A DNA stretch of 64,000 nt from Chionis minor (taxonomy: Eukaryota; Chordata; Aves; Charadriiformes; Chionididae). The notes under the pieces are model-generated. The model saw nothing but the letters and a program-made list of their open reading frames with translations. It was not told the DNA's origin and ran no database searches. The stretch covers positions 124,001-188,000 of the forward strand of contig VZSF01010488.1 of NCBI GenBank assembly GCA_013398295.1, given 5' to 3'. Below, piece by piece: positions 34,530 through 49,221 of the stretch (positions within the stretch are counted from its first letter, which is position 1; every line of letters starts with the position of its first letter). Both the position numbers and the translations under genes were made by a program.

Positions 34530-36000
34530 ACCTTGTGAATTATGCTCATGCTTCACTTTTTGATTATGGTAATGCCACTAGATAGCATCAGCACAATAAT
34601 TAATAGCAGGTTTTGTCAATTTTCTGCTTGACAAAATCCTCCCTGAGCCTTACCTACATCTTACCACATCACACAGGATTACATTTCTTTCCTTCTCCTT
34701 TTAACCTCCTTTCACTTTTCAGTCTGTATGTGCAGAGCTTGTATGTATCTTGAGCTTGATTTTCAATGGTGCTTACTTCCTTCATCTCCAAGTGAAATAA
34801 AAAGAGTTTTCAGGACTCCAAGGTTTCTGCTTTCTTATTTTCAGTGTTTAGTAATGCATTAGCAGCAAATCCTTCCCAAAACAAAATAAGGATACCCTGA
34901 AATAGTTTGTTTTTCAGCTGCACCTTGAAACAGCCAGTACACAATAGGTTAAACTAAGCTATTGACAATTTCAATTTACAGTTGGCAATAGAGAAATTAT
35001 TAATAGAGGAAAACAGGAAATACCCACAGCAAGACCCCCATTATCTAACAAATTATTTGCTTTCAAAATATATTAAATTCATGCAGATATTAGCAGGACT
35101 GTCTGTAGCACAACACTTACCTGCCTCCTGGCAACACAGTTATAAAGGCGAAGTGTGTCTCATTCCACTTGTGATTTTATAATGAGATGTGAGCCTACAT
35201 TAAAGAGTAACATGTTTGTTTTCTGAGTGAAATTCCCCAGGTATTCCAGGATGCCAGGCAGCCTTTCTAGCTGTCTGCTCTATTGTTAGCATGTTTCATA
35301 AATCTAACTCAAATGCAGCTGAATCGTTTCCATTGCAAAGCACCAGGTTTTGAAGCTAGGCAGACATCACATGCATAAAATGGTTAATTACATTGTGGCT
35401 TTCAAAGGCAATCTTAGTCTAAATCATTTGCCGCTCTGTGAGGGAAGGGTCACCTATGCACCATAACTACAAAGGGAAGAAGGCATTTCGGCTGTCTGTT
35501 CTGTCTCCATTTTGAGTGCAGGCTGCCTGCTGATTATTCTGCATTCACTTCTCTAAAAAGCTTATTAATGTGGTCTAGAGGGAGACTGTCAGAAATGGCA
35601 GACTGAATCAAGGGATTTTCCTTCAACATCCAAATGACATGCTGCAGCAAGAGAATTAAACAGATGACTAACCAGTGCCCTTTTGTCTGCAGATGAAGAT
35701 GGGATTGCCAACTTGTAAACCAGCGACTGACATTTGGGTGGATTAAATCGTCCTGTTATTGTACTGCTAGTTTCTAATCACTGGTGCTTTCTTGATCTCA
35801 AGTGCCTCGGCTGAAAGCCTTCTCAGTTCTCTGAGCCTTGTTTGCTGAAACCCTCAGCAGAGATTTTGCCATAAACATTTATCCAGAGAGAAGTACTGCT
35901 CTGACACTGACTCAGGAAAATAGTTGGCTTCTAGGTATTTAATTAAAACATTAAGCAGAAAAAGCTTTAGTGTCAACATTCACAAGTGCTTTACTATAGC
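34530..36000. other. Possible conserved non-coding (regulatory) DNA
   Basis: This block is largely free of simple repeats and is dense in homeodomain-like TAATTA/TAATGC and E-box/CAGCTG-type words, the texture of vertebrate conserved non-coding elements. No exon is supported. One plus-strand frame at 34982-35182 follows a fair acceptor (TTTCAATTTACAG) but has no good donor. The assignment is an impression and needs a multi-species alignment. Confidence 0.2.
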
Positions 36001-39000
36001 TGTGGGTTGTTATAATTGAGTTTTCCTGCAAATGCTTTTTTCTCCCTCTTCCTTCTCTAAGAGATGGAATAGCTTGAGGTTCACTTTGCCTCATGCTGTT
36101 AGTTGTGGCTTTGAGACTGTGCCCCATGCTGTCATTCTCCAGATTCTTTCAATCTGGTTGTTAGCTTTAATTTCTAAAATCAAGATTGGATGGCAACAAG
36201 GGGCTCTAATGAAAAGTGGGGAAAAAAAGTCATTTGTTAAACAGCACTAAGAATTCTTATGTGCAACAGCATATGATGTGGTCAAGCTGATTGTGTTCCG
36301 ATCTTGTAAACTGTCAGATGCTTTTTACCTTGTAATTAATATTTAAAGAGAGAATGCATTGTTCAGGAACCAAAGGAACCATATATACATGTGTATGTAT
36401 ACACACTATAGCAATTCTGTTCAGGTTTCTATTTGTCATCATTCTGATGTTTGTAATTTTAAAAAAACCCAAAAAACATAGACTGCACCACCCCATGAAC
36501 ACTGTCATTAGAATTTGCATTTAGAAAGTAGGGGCGGGGTGTCACAGAATTATTTGTTGCCAGTCAGATCATCAAGTTAGTGCTTACAAGAGTACTGCTT
36601 TATTTAAAATAAAAGAAACCTGTATCTACCAGCTTGGAACTAATAGAAAAGTACAAAGTAATGCCCTTTCACAACACTTTACTGAATGAGATCTGTAAAA
36701 AACATGTTTTTCTTTCCACACTCTGGGAAATCTCACTTCTACTACCTCAAATGGTCCATGCATGTTACATTACATCTTAAACATAATGAGTCAAATAAGA
36801 AGCTGTTGTTCCCTGAAGAAGGCAGGAAGGTAAAGATTTCACGTAACATCTTAAGTCATGGAAAAAGTTTTCAAAGGGGAGAAAAAACTGTAAGCTGTCA
36901 TTTCCAGATTGCCTCTGGCATTCTGGACACAGAAGCTGGAAGCTACTTAAATGACAGAGGATTTGTAAAGACACATGCTGAGCTTTCCACATCTGTAGTT
37001 ATTCTTGATTTATATTTTAAACATCCCTTCTTTTCCTTTGGTAAACAGAAATTGAAGCAGGCAGTTCTGATAGGTTTTACTTTAATATAGTCATCTACAG
37101 GCATCTTAAAAATAATCTATTAATATAGTATTTCTCCCTACTTTTTATGCCTGGCTTAGAAAGGAAATTCGGGTTTAGGCTAATACCAAGCTGTTGTGTG
37201 AAGAGGTGCTAGAGCTCTCACACCTTGGCCTTGCATTCCCATCCCTCAGCCTGTGACAGCCAGACGCACACAGGCAGCTCAGACATTGCAGTCAGTAACG
37301 GATCCTCCTCGCTGCTGCCAGGCGGGTTCCCCTTCCTGTTCTTGACGTAGGGAGGCAAAGGGTTTGCACGTCTTTCCAAAGTAGTTACAAAATGCCCTAG
37401 AGGACAGAGCATTGCTCTGTTAAGTAACACAGGGTTGTTTTATAGACATAACGTGAATGAACGTGACACAACTAGAGCCCAAACTCAATTCTGTGTGACC
37501 TTGATTACTTGGCCATTTTGCTGGAGTGGTAAGGGTAGGCAAATACAAGAGGAGCAACAACCACGCTACTGCCTCCTAAGTCAGAAGGTTGTCCCTATTC
37601 TGCTGTACAGTCACAATATCTACTATTCCAAATCAATAAGAGTGAATAACTTTTTCTTGCTACTGTATTTATGGTGGGAATAACTGTATTATTTACCCAG
37701 CACCCCAAGCCTTTAGTAGTCTGATCTGCATACCTGTGCAAACAAAATTGCACATATTTTTTGAACATGTTAAATAAGCTTTTGAAGTATTATTAGGAGA
37801 TGAAACAGTCACATGAAAAGCTTAAACAATAAGAGCTAGTATTACAGTTTCATTCTGTAAAAAAAAGAAAACGAGGTGCCAGGACTGGAATGGCTTGAGA
37901 GAAAAATCTCTGAAACCTTTGAAAAGGTTTCTTTAGAAGGTGAAAAAAACAAACCTCAATAGAACAAGTTTAATTGCAAAAGGTATACTAATTCTATTTA
38001 ACTCTATTTTTCTTCCCTATCTACATACACTCATGCACACACAGAGTTTATGCATATATCATATTTTCAGCAAAATGTATCTTTTTGTGTATTAAGTCAT
38101 GACCTCGCTTATTAAGACTGGAATAGATATTTATTTCTTCTTTCCCCCCCTTTCCAAGAAGCATTGGATTTTTTCCTCAAAGATTTAAGAACAGAACATT
38201 TTAACTGAAGATGGTCTTTTACGGTCTTATTTTTGTTATTACTAACTACATGTTACTATATTTTTAGTAAAAGCAAAAGTATTCCACCTAAATGTTATTT
38301 ATACTTGAAAATTTCTCCTTGAAAAACACAAAGGAAAAAATTCCAAACTTAATTCATACTATAATTGTTTTTTCTGATATTTATTTTTTTATTTAAGCAT
38401 TGAAAAAATTGAGTGACAATACGTTGTGCAGTCTTACCATCATTTTTTTTAAAATTATAATAAGTTAAAAAACTTTGAGAAGGTAAATTATTGTTTGAAG
38501 AAAAATTATTAACTTACCAGTGACTATTTTAATTAGGAAAGATACTTTATTCGTGAAGGATATTGTTCTGATGTCATGTTCTCACAACTGTCGTTACAAG
38601 GTCCTGCCTAAACTGTGGAAAAGCTTTTAAAAATCTCTTAAGAGAAATGGATCATATCTCTTTAAAATTTGCTTTAGCAAGCTGGGGAAGTCATTAGTAT
38701 ACAGCTGTAACCCTAAGAGTGTATACTTGCAAGAACTGTTTATTTTCTGCCTTGCAGCTGTGTGTAAAACCCACTGAGAGAAACTTGTTACCAATTACTG
38801 GTTTAGAGGCTTCAAGTAAAGACAGCAGGTACCAAGAGAGTAAAACCATCTAGCTCACAAATAACTATACAACACTGAAATTCCTTAAGAGCAGCTGTGA
38901 AAGGAAAGGAAAAGAAATATAACTCCTGAGAAGAAAAAAAAAAACAAAAACCTAGATGACTTAGTAAGTAAGGAGGTAAGTAAAGCAAAGGAAGATGTGG

Positions 39001-40789
39001 AGAAAAAAAAGTTAGTCAACTGAGACAGAGAAGGAAGGTTTTGCACCATAAGCTTTCAATGACAATGATCAGATCAATTGTTGCAGTCCAAGAAACCAAT
39101 ATATTTCAACGTCTGAGTGTTTGTAATACACAATTTGAAAGTTACATACAACATGATGTGCATTGAAGAACATATTGCAAAAAGAAAGGACATTTTATAT
39201 ATGTAAGAGAAGCCATTAACGTGAACTGTTGCAAACAAGAGATCTATTCCTGACTTGAAAGAAACTTTATTAATCAGTGAAAATAATTCAGTTGCATTAA
39301 CTGGAAAAAAAAAAAATGAGCTTAATTTTCTACAAAATCTGATCAGGAAATTTTCACAAAATCCATGACCTTGGTTAGCCGTGTGGGTTGTACTCCCAGC
39401 AACTTGAACTAAAGAGCAGTAACTTCTGTAACTATTTGTGCTAGATTCACAGATGAACCTCAGACTTCCTTCTTAATATTTTGGTCTACTTCTTCCTTTC
39501 TTCCTGCTCATCTTGCTTATGGATGGCTGCCAGTTTAATATAATCCTTGCATTCAGAGTAAGTAGAAGGCTGGTTTTGTGCTCGGAACTGGTACCAAAGG
39601 GAATGTGGTGGACATTCTCTTCTTTCTTTTATGTCCTTGTCTTAGTAGGGTGAAGTCCACGTCATTGTGCATTATGTTTCTACAGCATTTTTCATCAGAA
39701 GAGCTCAAAGGCCTATAATACCCCATGGGAAAAAAATGGGTTTGTGGTATTTCTGCCTCATCCAAAGTTAGAAAAGGACAGAAGTTTAAGGATAAAGCCT
39801 GATTCAGAGAGATACTAAGGAGAAAGCATGAAGAATGAGAACCGATGAAGACCTTAAGCTTCTATAAATTAGGCACTAGAATGCCCATTCTTTAGTTTTG
39901 AACCTCTGAATTCCTTAAAATAAAATCTATAAAGGACAGTTATGTATTTTATTCTCCCTTACATTGTATAAGGAAATTACTTACATCAAAAGAATGATCC
40001 CTAAAACCTGCACATTAAGCAGTAAGCTTCCTAGAGGAAACAGTAAGTACATCATTCAAAAGGATGGCTGACTATGCCCCACCTATAACCTGGCCATGTA
40101 GGACAATCTTACATGTATGTCCATGGGCTAAGGAAAGAATAGACCCTGGCGTTTCCTAATCCTAATTTCTTAATTCCCGTACGTCTATGCTATCCACTGG
40201 TCTGGTGTATAGTCTCAGAAAAGTCTCAGAAAAGTCTCGGAAGAGGGATTATCACGGTCAAGACAAAGGAGACAACTAGAAGAGAACTTTCAGATACATT
40301 TACAACACAGAATGGGATTAAATCAGAATAAAGTCAGATTCCTCAAAAGAAATCAGTACACATGTGGTATTACATCAAAGCATAATGTTACAATAAGAGT
40401 TCTGGGCAAGGCAAAGGCCTTCAAACCACAAGCAGTTCCCAAAATCTTGTGTCTACTGAAGTCAGCAGCTAGGTATTCTCAGTCAAAACTGGCCCAAGCA
40501 AACAGCAAAAAAACCCCAAAACCCTCCTTTTGGCATTGGTGGGTTTGCATCAAGCCCATGAAAAAATAATGTGACAGGCTACAAAGCATTTGTTCTGCCA
40601 CTACTGCATACAGTATTAAGTATTTGTTCTTATAGACTTTCTTTGCTTTTATAACTCATAAGTAAAAATTGAAAGTTATTTTTATGTATAATCCATTCAT
40701 AGCAAAAATTAAGCAATTACAGATTAGAAAATGGAAGTTCTCATTGCATGTGCTATTTAAACATGGGTCACTGCTTACTGTATATCATA
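36001..40789. other. Unique AT-rich non-coding DNA
   Basis: Holds a 134-codon plus-strand open frame at 36686-37090 without recognisable homology and a three-unit 11-bp tandem repeat at 40211-40241. The frame begins MRSVKNMFFFPHSGKSHFYY and shows no domain, signal peptide or splice framing that would argue for a gene; it is probably a chance frame. No other feature is recognised. Confidence 0.45.
40211..40241. repeat. 11-bp tandem repeat, three units
   Basis: AGTCTCAGAAA, AGTCTCAGAAA and AGTCTCGGAAG-like units follow one another, the third imperfect. Confidence 0.8.
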
Positions 40790-41200
40790 AGCACATATAC
40801 ACTGTCTTAACGTGAGCCAGTATTAATCTGACAGAAGGATATTATACCTGATTATGCATTGTAATGATTGTGAGAGTAATTGAATTATTTCCAATTTTAA
40901 AGCAGTTTTGTTAAGATGGCTGTTGCTTACTCTAAATGTTCTTTATATGTTTTTTCTTTAAAGTGACAATTGTGACTGCATTGGTTTTAAATGCACAGTA
41001 AAAGGATGTTCTAGTGAAAATTCCGTGTTTACTTGAGAGAGGCTGCTTAAATGTTTAATGACATTAGCTCCTTGCAAACGGCATTCATTTCCTGTATATG
41101 CAAATTTTCTTAATGTGAAACCCCCATAACAGGTAGAATGTAGAAAGTTAATGAAGCCATGTAATTACAATCACTATAGTGACTGAAGTCCCTGGAGAAC
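40790..41200. other. Possible conserved non-coding (regulatory) DNA
   Basis: About 400 bp rich in TAAT-core words (ATTGTAATGATTG, GTAATTGAATTATT, TTTAATGACATTAG, GTAATTACAATC) with no simple repeats and no open frame. The texture resembles vertebrate developmental enhancers. No conservation data are available here. Confidence 0.25.
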
Positions 41201-44200
41201 AATAATGTGATAATATACATGGGTTTTGACTTTCTTTGGAAACAACAGCTTATAATTTGAAAATAGATAGTAAAATATTTTCATTATCTTCTGCTGTCTC
41301 CTAAGGCAAATGGCAGGTACAAATAGATTATGCTTTTATTAACTTCAAAAATGGGAGATAATGCAATTAGGCAACATTTAATTGTTTTCCATTTTCCACA
41401 GCTAGAACTGGACTAGGTTTAAACACTTCTTTCAACCATAGGGTAAAGCTAGGGTCAATCTGACTTCATCCGGGAAATTTTATTTTTGTTTTCACACTGC
41501 AAAAGTACCTATTTAAGATGACCAAGTATACATCATTGATCACTTTAAAGTACATAACTGAGAAATCAAAAGAAAATTAGAAGATTTGAATGCCATTTAA
41601 AGACAAGATTTCAAAGGACCTGTTCTGAATTTCAAAGATTTCAGAGCAATTTTTAAAGTCTTTTCACAAATAATAGAAAAAAATTACAAAGAAGTATTTA
41701 ATGGCTGTTCTTATAGGGTTGGCTTATTACTGTAAGCACTATGAAGAGACGAGGACACAGAGAAGCTCCCTCCTCCAGCAGCACACTGTCGTGGTGTAGC
41801 AGTTTGGGACAAAGTCTTGCAGCATCAGGAATCAGCTCTCTGGCAGCTCTGGGCAAATCAGAGCTGCTTCACAGGGAGACTTTCTACCTTCTTGCCAGTA
41901 ATCCAACAGAAGCACCTAAGTGAGGAACCTGGTCAACCTGAGATCTCCGTAGCATAAGCAAAAAGAAATGATGACATGTTGTCAGTACGCAAAATTTCTC
42001 TGGAAGGTGTCTCTTTCTTTCTGTTGAACGGACCTTTAACTTGAGCATCTCAGATAGATGGCCAAGGTTTGCTAGTATCCTTATTTATTTACTTTCCTTT
42101 TGCACCTAATTCACCTCAGAGTGTTATCAAGCATGCTTGTCTCTTAGCATGTAAATTTTATGCTATTTAGCTATTACAGAAGATGCACTTTTAAAGGGGG
42201 AGGATACTTTTCTCCATCACAAAGTGGAGAACTCTTCCTTAAGTGATGAAATGCTTTCTTTAACAAAACCTCACAGCATTACATTACTACACGTTTCCCC
42301 ACAACATTCCCATTTCCCACAATCTACTTTTGTGGTAACACAGGAGTTCTCATCCCAAATTTATCAACTGGCATGTACCCTTCCTGCTTTACTTCATGTA
42401 TAGCTCACCTACTGTTTAAAGTTCTCTAATACTTTTTTTTTTTCTTTTTTCTGTCAGCAATGGGTTATCTCTTTGGGTTTTTTTCAGGCATTAACACCTA
42501 AAATTGTAGTGCCAAACAAGCTGGGATAGGTTAACTCAAAGCAGCTACAAATTACGTAGGTCACCATCAGCTGGAGCTCTCATGCAGCGTGCAAGAGTCA
42601 GTAGCAGCAGTTCACATCACATTACCAGCAGCGGCAGCAGGAACTACAGGCTAATTTAACATGTTCAGCTCATCTTAGTGATGAGGCTACAAGCACTGAG
42701 TAACAGCTAGAGTGGCCAGACATTTTCCATGAATACTAAATCTGAGAGCTGTTAAATTGGATGCTGATTGTTGCATTTTGACTGAAAGTGGGCTGCACAC
42801 CATGACTTGTTCTGGGTGCAAGTCCCCCAGTCCTGCACGTCCAAGACCAATGGGAAGTTTGTTACTGCTCCAATCCAGTTGGCAAGACCAGGTTTCCTTC
42901 CCAAAACCAACCTTGAAGGAGATGCTGGGACATAGCCAGGTCTCTGTCCTTTAATGGGGACAGCATGCATACAGGTTATCCATGAGAAGCCTGGAAGTAT
43001 GGCTAGTTCAACAGCAATGCAAATTGCACAGCTGATTTCTTGAAGCTTCTACATCAAACCACACTAAACATTTTGCAAGAAATCCATTGATTGAATTATA
43101 TTTGCATAAAATGTTAACATAATTGTTGTGAAGTACAAATAAGTCAGTAAAACTCCCTGTCTGTTCCTGAGCACTTCACACTCAGGAAAATAGCTATATT
43201 TCTTAGATAAATTAATTGTTGTGAATTCTTCATCCACCTCAATTTACCACCCACCTTATTGTGAGGATTAATTTATGTCAGCAAAGCAATTATGAAGATG
43301 AAAAGTGCTATAAGTATTTAGAAAATATGCATATCTGTTCTGAATAGAATATGAATCACATCAAAATATTTCTCATGCCATCTCAGAAATACTCTGGTTT
43401 TATATATATTCCAGCTCTTCATAAAACATGGCTAGTTTTTTCATGAGAGCTGTTCTCCATACATCTTAGACAGTTAAAGCAGAGGTTCTTAATGGTACTG
43501 TCAGGACAGGATTTTGGCAGGATTTGGATTTCTTAACCTCTTTGGGAATTCAAGCTTATGTTTAGGGGCATTAACAGGCATCAGACTGTCTCTGACTTTG
43601 ACACACAGATGTAGCCAGGGACTGTGAGCTACAGGAAGCAGGGACTCCAATGTGCACAAGCAAATCACACTTTTTTTGAGGAAGAACTTTAGAGAGAAGT
43701 CCCCAGTTTAAAGGGAGTGCCCATATCCTATTTCTTAAACACAATTGTGACAGCAATTTCCTTCACGCTACTACTAGTACTCTGAAATACATTATTGTGG
43801 AAAATAGAAGGATGCATTCCTAATAGAGGTGTGATATGTTAAACAATTCTTTTGAGAGAACTTCCCACACTGAAATATTTTCCAGATGTTTTCAACATTT
43901 AGAAAGAATGTCGTGCTGCTTTGTTTTTTCTTTTGTTGAAGGGAGAGAACAAAAATAGGCAAACTGTTTCTAGCATTTAGACTGATAACCTGAAACTGTT
44001 TATCTTAAGCTATTCAGAAAGCTGATTGAGATACCTTCAAATTATATTGCAGGTGTTGTTTCTAAAAAGTGGGCAGTTCCACATTTCAAAATGTTTAAAG
44101 TTGTATCTTAGAGGAAAGCCCATTTACCAGACAATCCACGACTTCTAACATGATTGTGATCTAATTATATGCATGACCATTCCAAAGTGTATAAAAACCA

Positions 44201-47200
44201 TATCCTGCACCCAGCTATGACAGCTGAATCCAAAATTCCCTGAAGATATCAGAAAACAAGGTCTCTATGTTTGAATAGTTAGCAGAAAGGAACAATTTAG
44301 AAATGTGTAATTTCAGATTTTCAATGATACACCCATGCATCTCCACAGCAAGAGATAATACAAATTTAGCTTGACATATGACACACAATTTAATTGCATG
44401 TGAAGATAATATACATTACACTAACTTCTCCAACCCTTATAGAGAGATCCACAAGGATTTCACCTTGGAGACTAGCATCCAAAAGTTACGTAGCACCAAA
44501 CTTTTATGACCTCACTTCTTTGATCTAGCTACTAATCTAAAACCTGTAAGGGAGGCTCAGAATAGCAGTGTGAAAAGTTGAAAAAGTTAAGAGCAATAAA
44601 GACAAAATGGTTTCTGTCTAAAAGCTAAACCATCTGTGAAAACTTTCTTCCAACTCTATGGACATTTATTGCAGCACTTATATTTGTAATTATATAATGA
44701 TGATATGTCCCATGTCCCAAGAATCTTACAACAAAGTTTAACATTCATGGCAAGACACCTTTTGTTCAATACAGTCAGAAAAAATGTTTTATTTCAACAG
44801 TTTATTATTTTAAAATTTAATCTGCATAATCCAAGTGATTGTCTACATCATTACTCTCCAATTTCACACTGATGTAGGATGGAATGGAAGGTGAAGTCTG
44901 TTTGCAGTGCCTTGACACAACAGAAACACAATGGACTCGTACCTGTAAGTAACGCTAGAGGGTAGGAATGAAATCGCTTACTGCCCCAATACAGGCAGTT
45001 ATTAATAAACACCTTCAGTCTTTTACTGCTTCCATGAAACAGTTCCTGTTTTACATGTAGCGTAATCAAGAGAAGAAGTCACAGTGAAAACTAACACGTT
45101 GTTTACTAAAAGAGGGTTAACATTTAGTGACTTTCCACACATTATTAAGGCTTCATTATCTGCATTTTTAAAATTTGGGGGGTTTAATCAGTTTGTTACC
45201 TTTCTTTTAAGTGAACAAAACCTGAGGAACTTGATATTGAAAAATGATGGAAAATAATCCTGAGACTGAATCCGTCTTAAGGAAGAGGGCATTATTTTGT
45301 GTTAATCTATATATAACGTATGACAAATTACATGGTAGATATTCAGATAATTTGCTAATATTCTCTGAGAACTGCAGTACAGGCAGTCAGCTCATATTTC
45401 AACATTCTTCATTTTCTGCTAAAATATATTGTGCTAGGATTAAATGAAGTCCAGTGGCCAGAAAGATGTTTATTGTTACCCCAAGCTCTTTTTGTTATTG
45501 CCTGCTGTGTCCTTGGGCAGCTCACTTAACGTTTTTGCTCTTCGGGTTTTTATTCTTTACACTGATCCTAGTAATTTTTCCTTCTTGGGAGAAGTCCGAT
45601 ATTTTGTAACTCCTGTTTGAACAATGTTTTAAGTGAGATCTGCTTGTATTGACAAAGCAACAAGTTTAATAATAATAATAGAAAGGGAAATGCAAGCTTT
45701 TTATCTAACAAAATAGTTCTAGGACATCTTGATGATATAAAGCTATGTTATCAAATAGTTTAGATTACCTGTGATCAGTAATCAGAATTTTACAGTTGTG
45801 TGAGGCAAGTGAAAGGATTCTAGTCACCAAATTTTTATTTCTTAATTTCTCCTGAAAAGATTCAATTTAAACACTTAAAATAAAAGTCAATACTTCAGAT
45901 GACAAATAAAATTTCTTTCTGGAACAGTAAATTTACTCTAAGTTCCCATAACAACAAAGTATATTAAAAAAATTACATGTGCTGATCTGTCTCTGTTTTG
46001 TAGATTTTGATCTGTGTTTGCGATGGTCTGTGCTAAAATGCATAAGAGTTTTACAGCCCTGCCTGTACAAGTAGTCTTGTATATTAGATATACCCTGGTG
46101 TGAACAAATTAGGAAGAGCAAAGAATAGCAAAATATACTACACTGATAATCTGCTAGCAGATTGCATTTATATATTAAGTGTAACATGAAACGTCAGGAA
46201 TGTTTAAAGCAGTCAGTGTGAACTTTCACAGCATGATTTAATAAAATTGTGATGTATGAATACACAAACTACTGGAAGAGTCATTATTTTCATTAAGAAT
46301 ATTACAGTGAATAAATTAACCTAAAACAATAAAACCTGAGCAGCAAATATATGTAAGTCATTTACATCTTGGAGTAGACCTATTTGGTGTAAGAAAGAAT
46401 GAATGTGTTATGGTAGAGGTTTCATTAGCACTTGCATTTCAATTGACTTAGAAGCACACCATAAGAATACAAAGGCAATAAATATCATCTATAAACAAGA
46501 ATACTGTAAAAAGCTTGGATTTTTTTAAACAAAATATTCTGTGCCATTACACTTTAATAGTCATCATGTATTTTCAGTATGAAAAAAGCTAAAAAACCCT
46601 GTAATGGTGTCATCAACAAAATTAGTGTTCGTACTTTACATGACTGTATTATGTAATTCTGCATTAACCCTATGAATGTGTTGTCACGTGATAAGACAAG
46701 CTGAAGATTTTAGAAAGTAGATTTTTACATATTCTGTTAAAGTCACAGTAAACTGTAACTCTTCTGCAGAAATTTCATCTGTGTTTGCTAAGCATTTTAC
46801 ACAATGTAACTGAAACAGGCCAGGGAGTCCAATTGTTTATGAATGCTGTTAGTCACTGACATCAAGAGACATTTTAGTACGTTTTCATTATCATTTTGTT
46901 ACTACCCGGATAAAAAGAGTATGAGAAGTCTCTTGGCCTCATTCTCTACAGGACAAGAATATTAAAAGGATTTCCTGACACCTGACCAGGTGGTTGAACT
47001 ATTTTACACACTATCATTTTTAGGAATAAAGTTCAATATAGACTGAGATATCAGTTTGAATTACTTGTATTTTATTCTGCATCAAAGATGACTGAAGGAC
47101 TGGGATTGCGCTGTACCTGTGGCTGATGCTTATCACTTGTGATCTATTGCTCTTCCTGCAACTATGTCTGAAATCCTGTGCATCACAGCGGTACATGATG

Positions 47201-49171
47201 AACTGTTCCTAAATCAGAAATGTACAAGGTACCATACCATATGAACACAAAACCCCAACTTGTTTCTGTCATCATATCTGTATGAACGTGTATCTGCATC
47301 TCAAAAAGAGAATTATTTCTATGACATTTTCATAAAAATGGCTAACCAGTTCAATGACCATACAAATATTTCTACTTCTCCGTATTCAAAAAAAGGCATG
47401 CAAACAGCCATTGCAAGTCAAAACAGTCATCCATTTAGCCCAAAGTCACACTTGAAAAGGGGATAGTAGCGCTTGTTATAGAGAAATTGTGTAAAAAAAG
47501 GGTCAGAACGTCAGTATGATAATTCCTTTAATATACCCACCCACTTTCCAGACTTCATAGGCAAGAATGTCTCTGTCACTACATGTAATAGTCCATGATT
47601 GGTCGTTTCATACATTTACTCTTTTGACATCCAAACATCCTTTGGTAAAGTATTCAAAACTTAATGTAGTATTTCATGACAAGTATTCTGTCACACACCC
47701 TTCCCTGTCATGTCTTTTTTTCAAGTTGATTTCTAATCTACTTCATCACTCCTTATACTGAAATCATTCAGTGACTGTAAAGATTCATGTCCTACTTCCC
47801 TGTAACTTATCAAATGTAGTTGCATTGTTTTTGAGAGGGGATTGACTGAAATTGTGCATAACATTTATGGTAGTAGTTGATCACTAATTTGCTTTGGTAT
47901 AAGGATTTCCATTCCATTCTCTGTAATTTTCTTTATAAACTCTAATATATAATTGTCTGTTTTGAGGAACAATCCAGACACACTAAGATTTCTGTAGCAA
48001 CAAAGAAGATAGAGTCAACCATCATTCATGCATGTTCAGGACTTTTTTTCCTCAGGATGATTGTTCTGCATTTATTAAAAATAAATATAATCTCCCATAA
48101 TGCCACTCAGACATTCATGAGGTCTTCATGCTTTAAATGCTAGTGTTGTACACCTGACCTAACTGCATTATCAGCAAATCTGCATTACCTTTTTATTTTT
48201 TCTTATCACTTATGAATGTAGTTAATACAACTTGGTCTAGAATATCTCACTTTGGGATTCCTCTAATATCACCCTTTCTCCAAAGCATATGAAAATCCCC
48301 TTTCCAATATTTTGCTTAATCCTTTGGAGCACTCCTTTTGCTCCATGTCTGGTAAAGATCCCTTGCTAAGACACACATTGAAAGATTCCTGAATATGAGT
48401 AAAACCAAATATTCTACTACGTGGTTTTTGATTTCTAAAAGAACTCTAGTAGATTAATAAATGTGGCTTCCCTCTAGAAAAGCCACCATATACGAGGTAT
48501 AGCGATAAACCTATTACTTACTGTAGTTTCAACCAATTTGCCCATTACAAACTTCAGGCTTACTAGCTTGCAGTTCTCTAAATTTTACCTTGAACCCTTT
48601 TAGTGTGTTACTATGTTTACAACCTTGCTACTCTCCTAGTGCAAAAGCTGATTCAGTAGATAAATTACAAACCACGACTCATATTTTGGCAGTTTCATAT
48701 GGCGATTCCTTTAGAACATTTGGGGCAAAAGAAAAATTTAGTCATGGAGATATTAAAACTTGTTTCATCAGTTCTTTCTAAAACTTTAAATGATGGCACC
48801 ATAAGCTGAGATAGTTCATCTGTCCTATTCCACTTGGAGAATAGGTCTAGACTGTCATAAGGTTCTCTTAACCGAGCAATGAGTCAAATAATTCATACTG
48901 GTTTTCTGTGGTGTCCTCATCCTCCTTGAGAACTCATTTTAGATCTTGATCTGTATACACTTTCTACAGATTCTCTGGCAGGCTGCCAGCTTTTTTTTCC
49001 CCTGTGTTTGAAGAAGATTTAAAGAAGCTGTTTTTCAAAATTTTTGCTTTGCCTTGTTATTGTTTACACCTAACTTTCTATTTAAGTTGATTTTTGCTAG
49101 TCACAACTTCTGCTTTCTCATTTTATAATCTCCTGCACTTTTCTATAATCTGTCATGGCTTTGGACCTGAG
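41201..49171. other. Unique AT-rich non-coding DNA
   Basis: No gene, RNA gene or repeat family is recognised. There are scattered T- and A-runs (for example 42433-42451). All open frames are under 86 codons and look like chance. Confidence 0.5.
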
Positions 49172-49221
49172 ATAGATATATATACACAAACAGACATATA
49201 TATATATACATACACACACAT
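49172..49221. repeat. TA/CA microsatellite
   Basis: An imperfect GATA, TATA and CACA dinucleotide run of about 50 bp. Confidence 0.85.

Noticed and set aside
34982..35182. Plus-strand frame after a fair acceptor as an exon
   Set aside because: No acceptable donor before the stop, and the peptide shows no recognisable similarity.
35119..35200. Minus-strand CAG|GTAAGT donor as the end of a coding exon
   Set aside because: The upstream open frame is only about 20 codons and has no convincing acceptor; GTAAGT occurs by chance many times in 64 kb. Mentioned only as a possible non-coding transcript signal.
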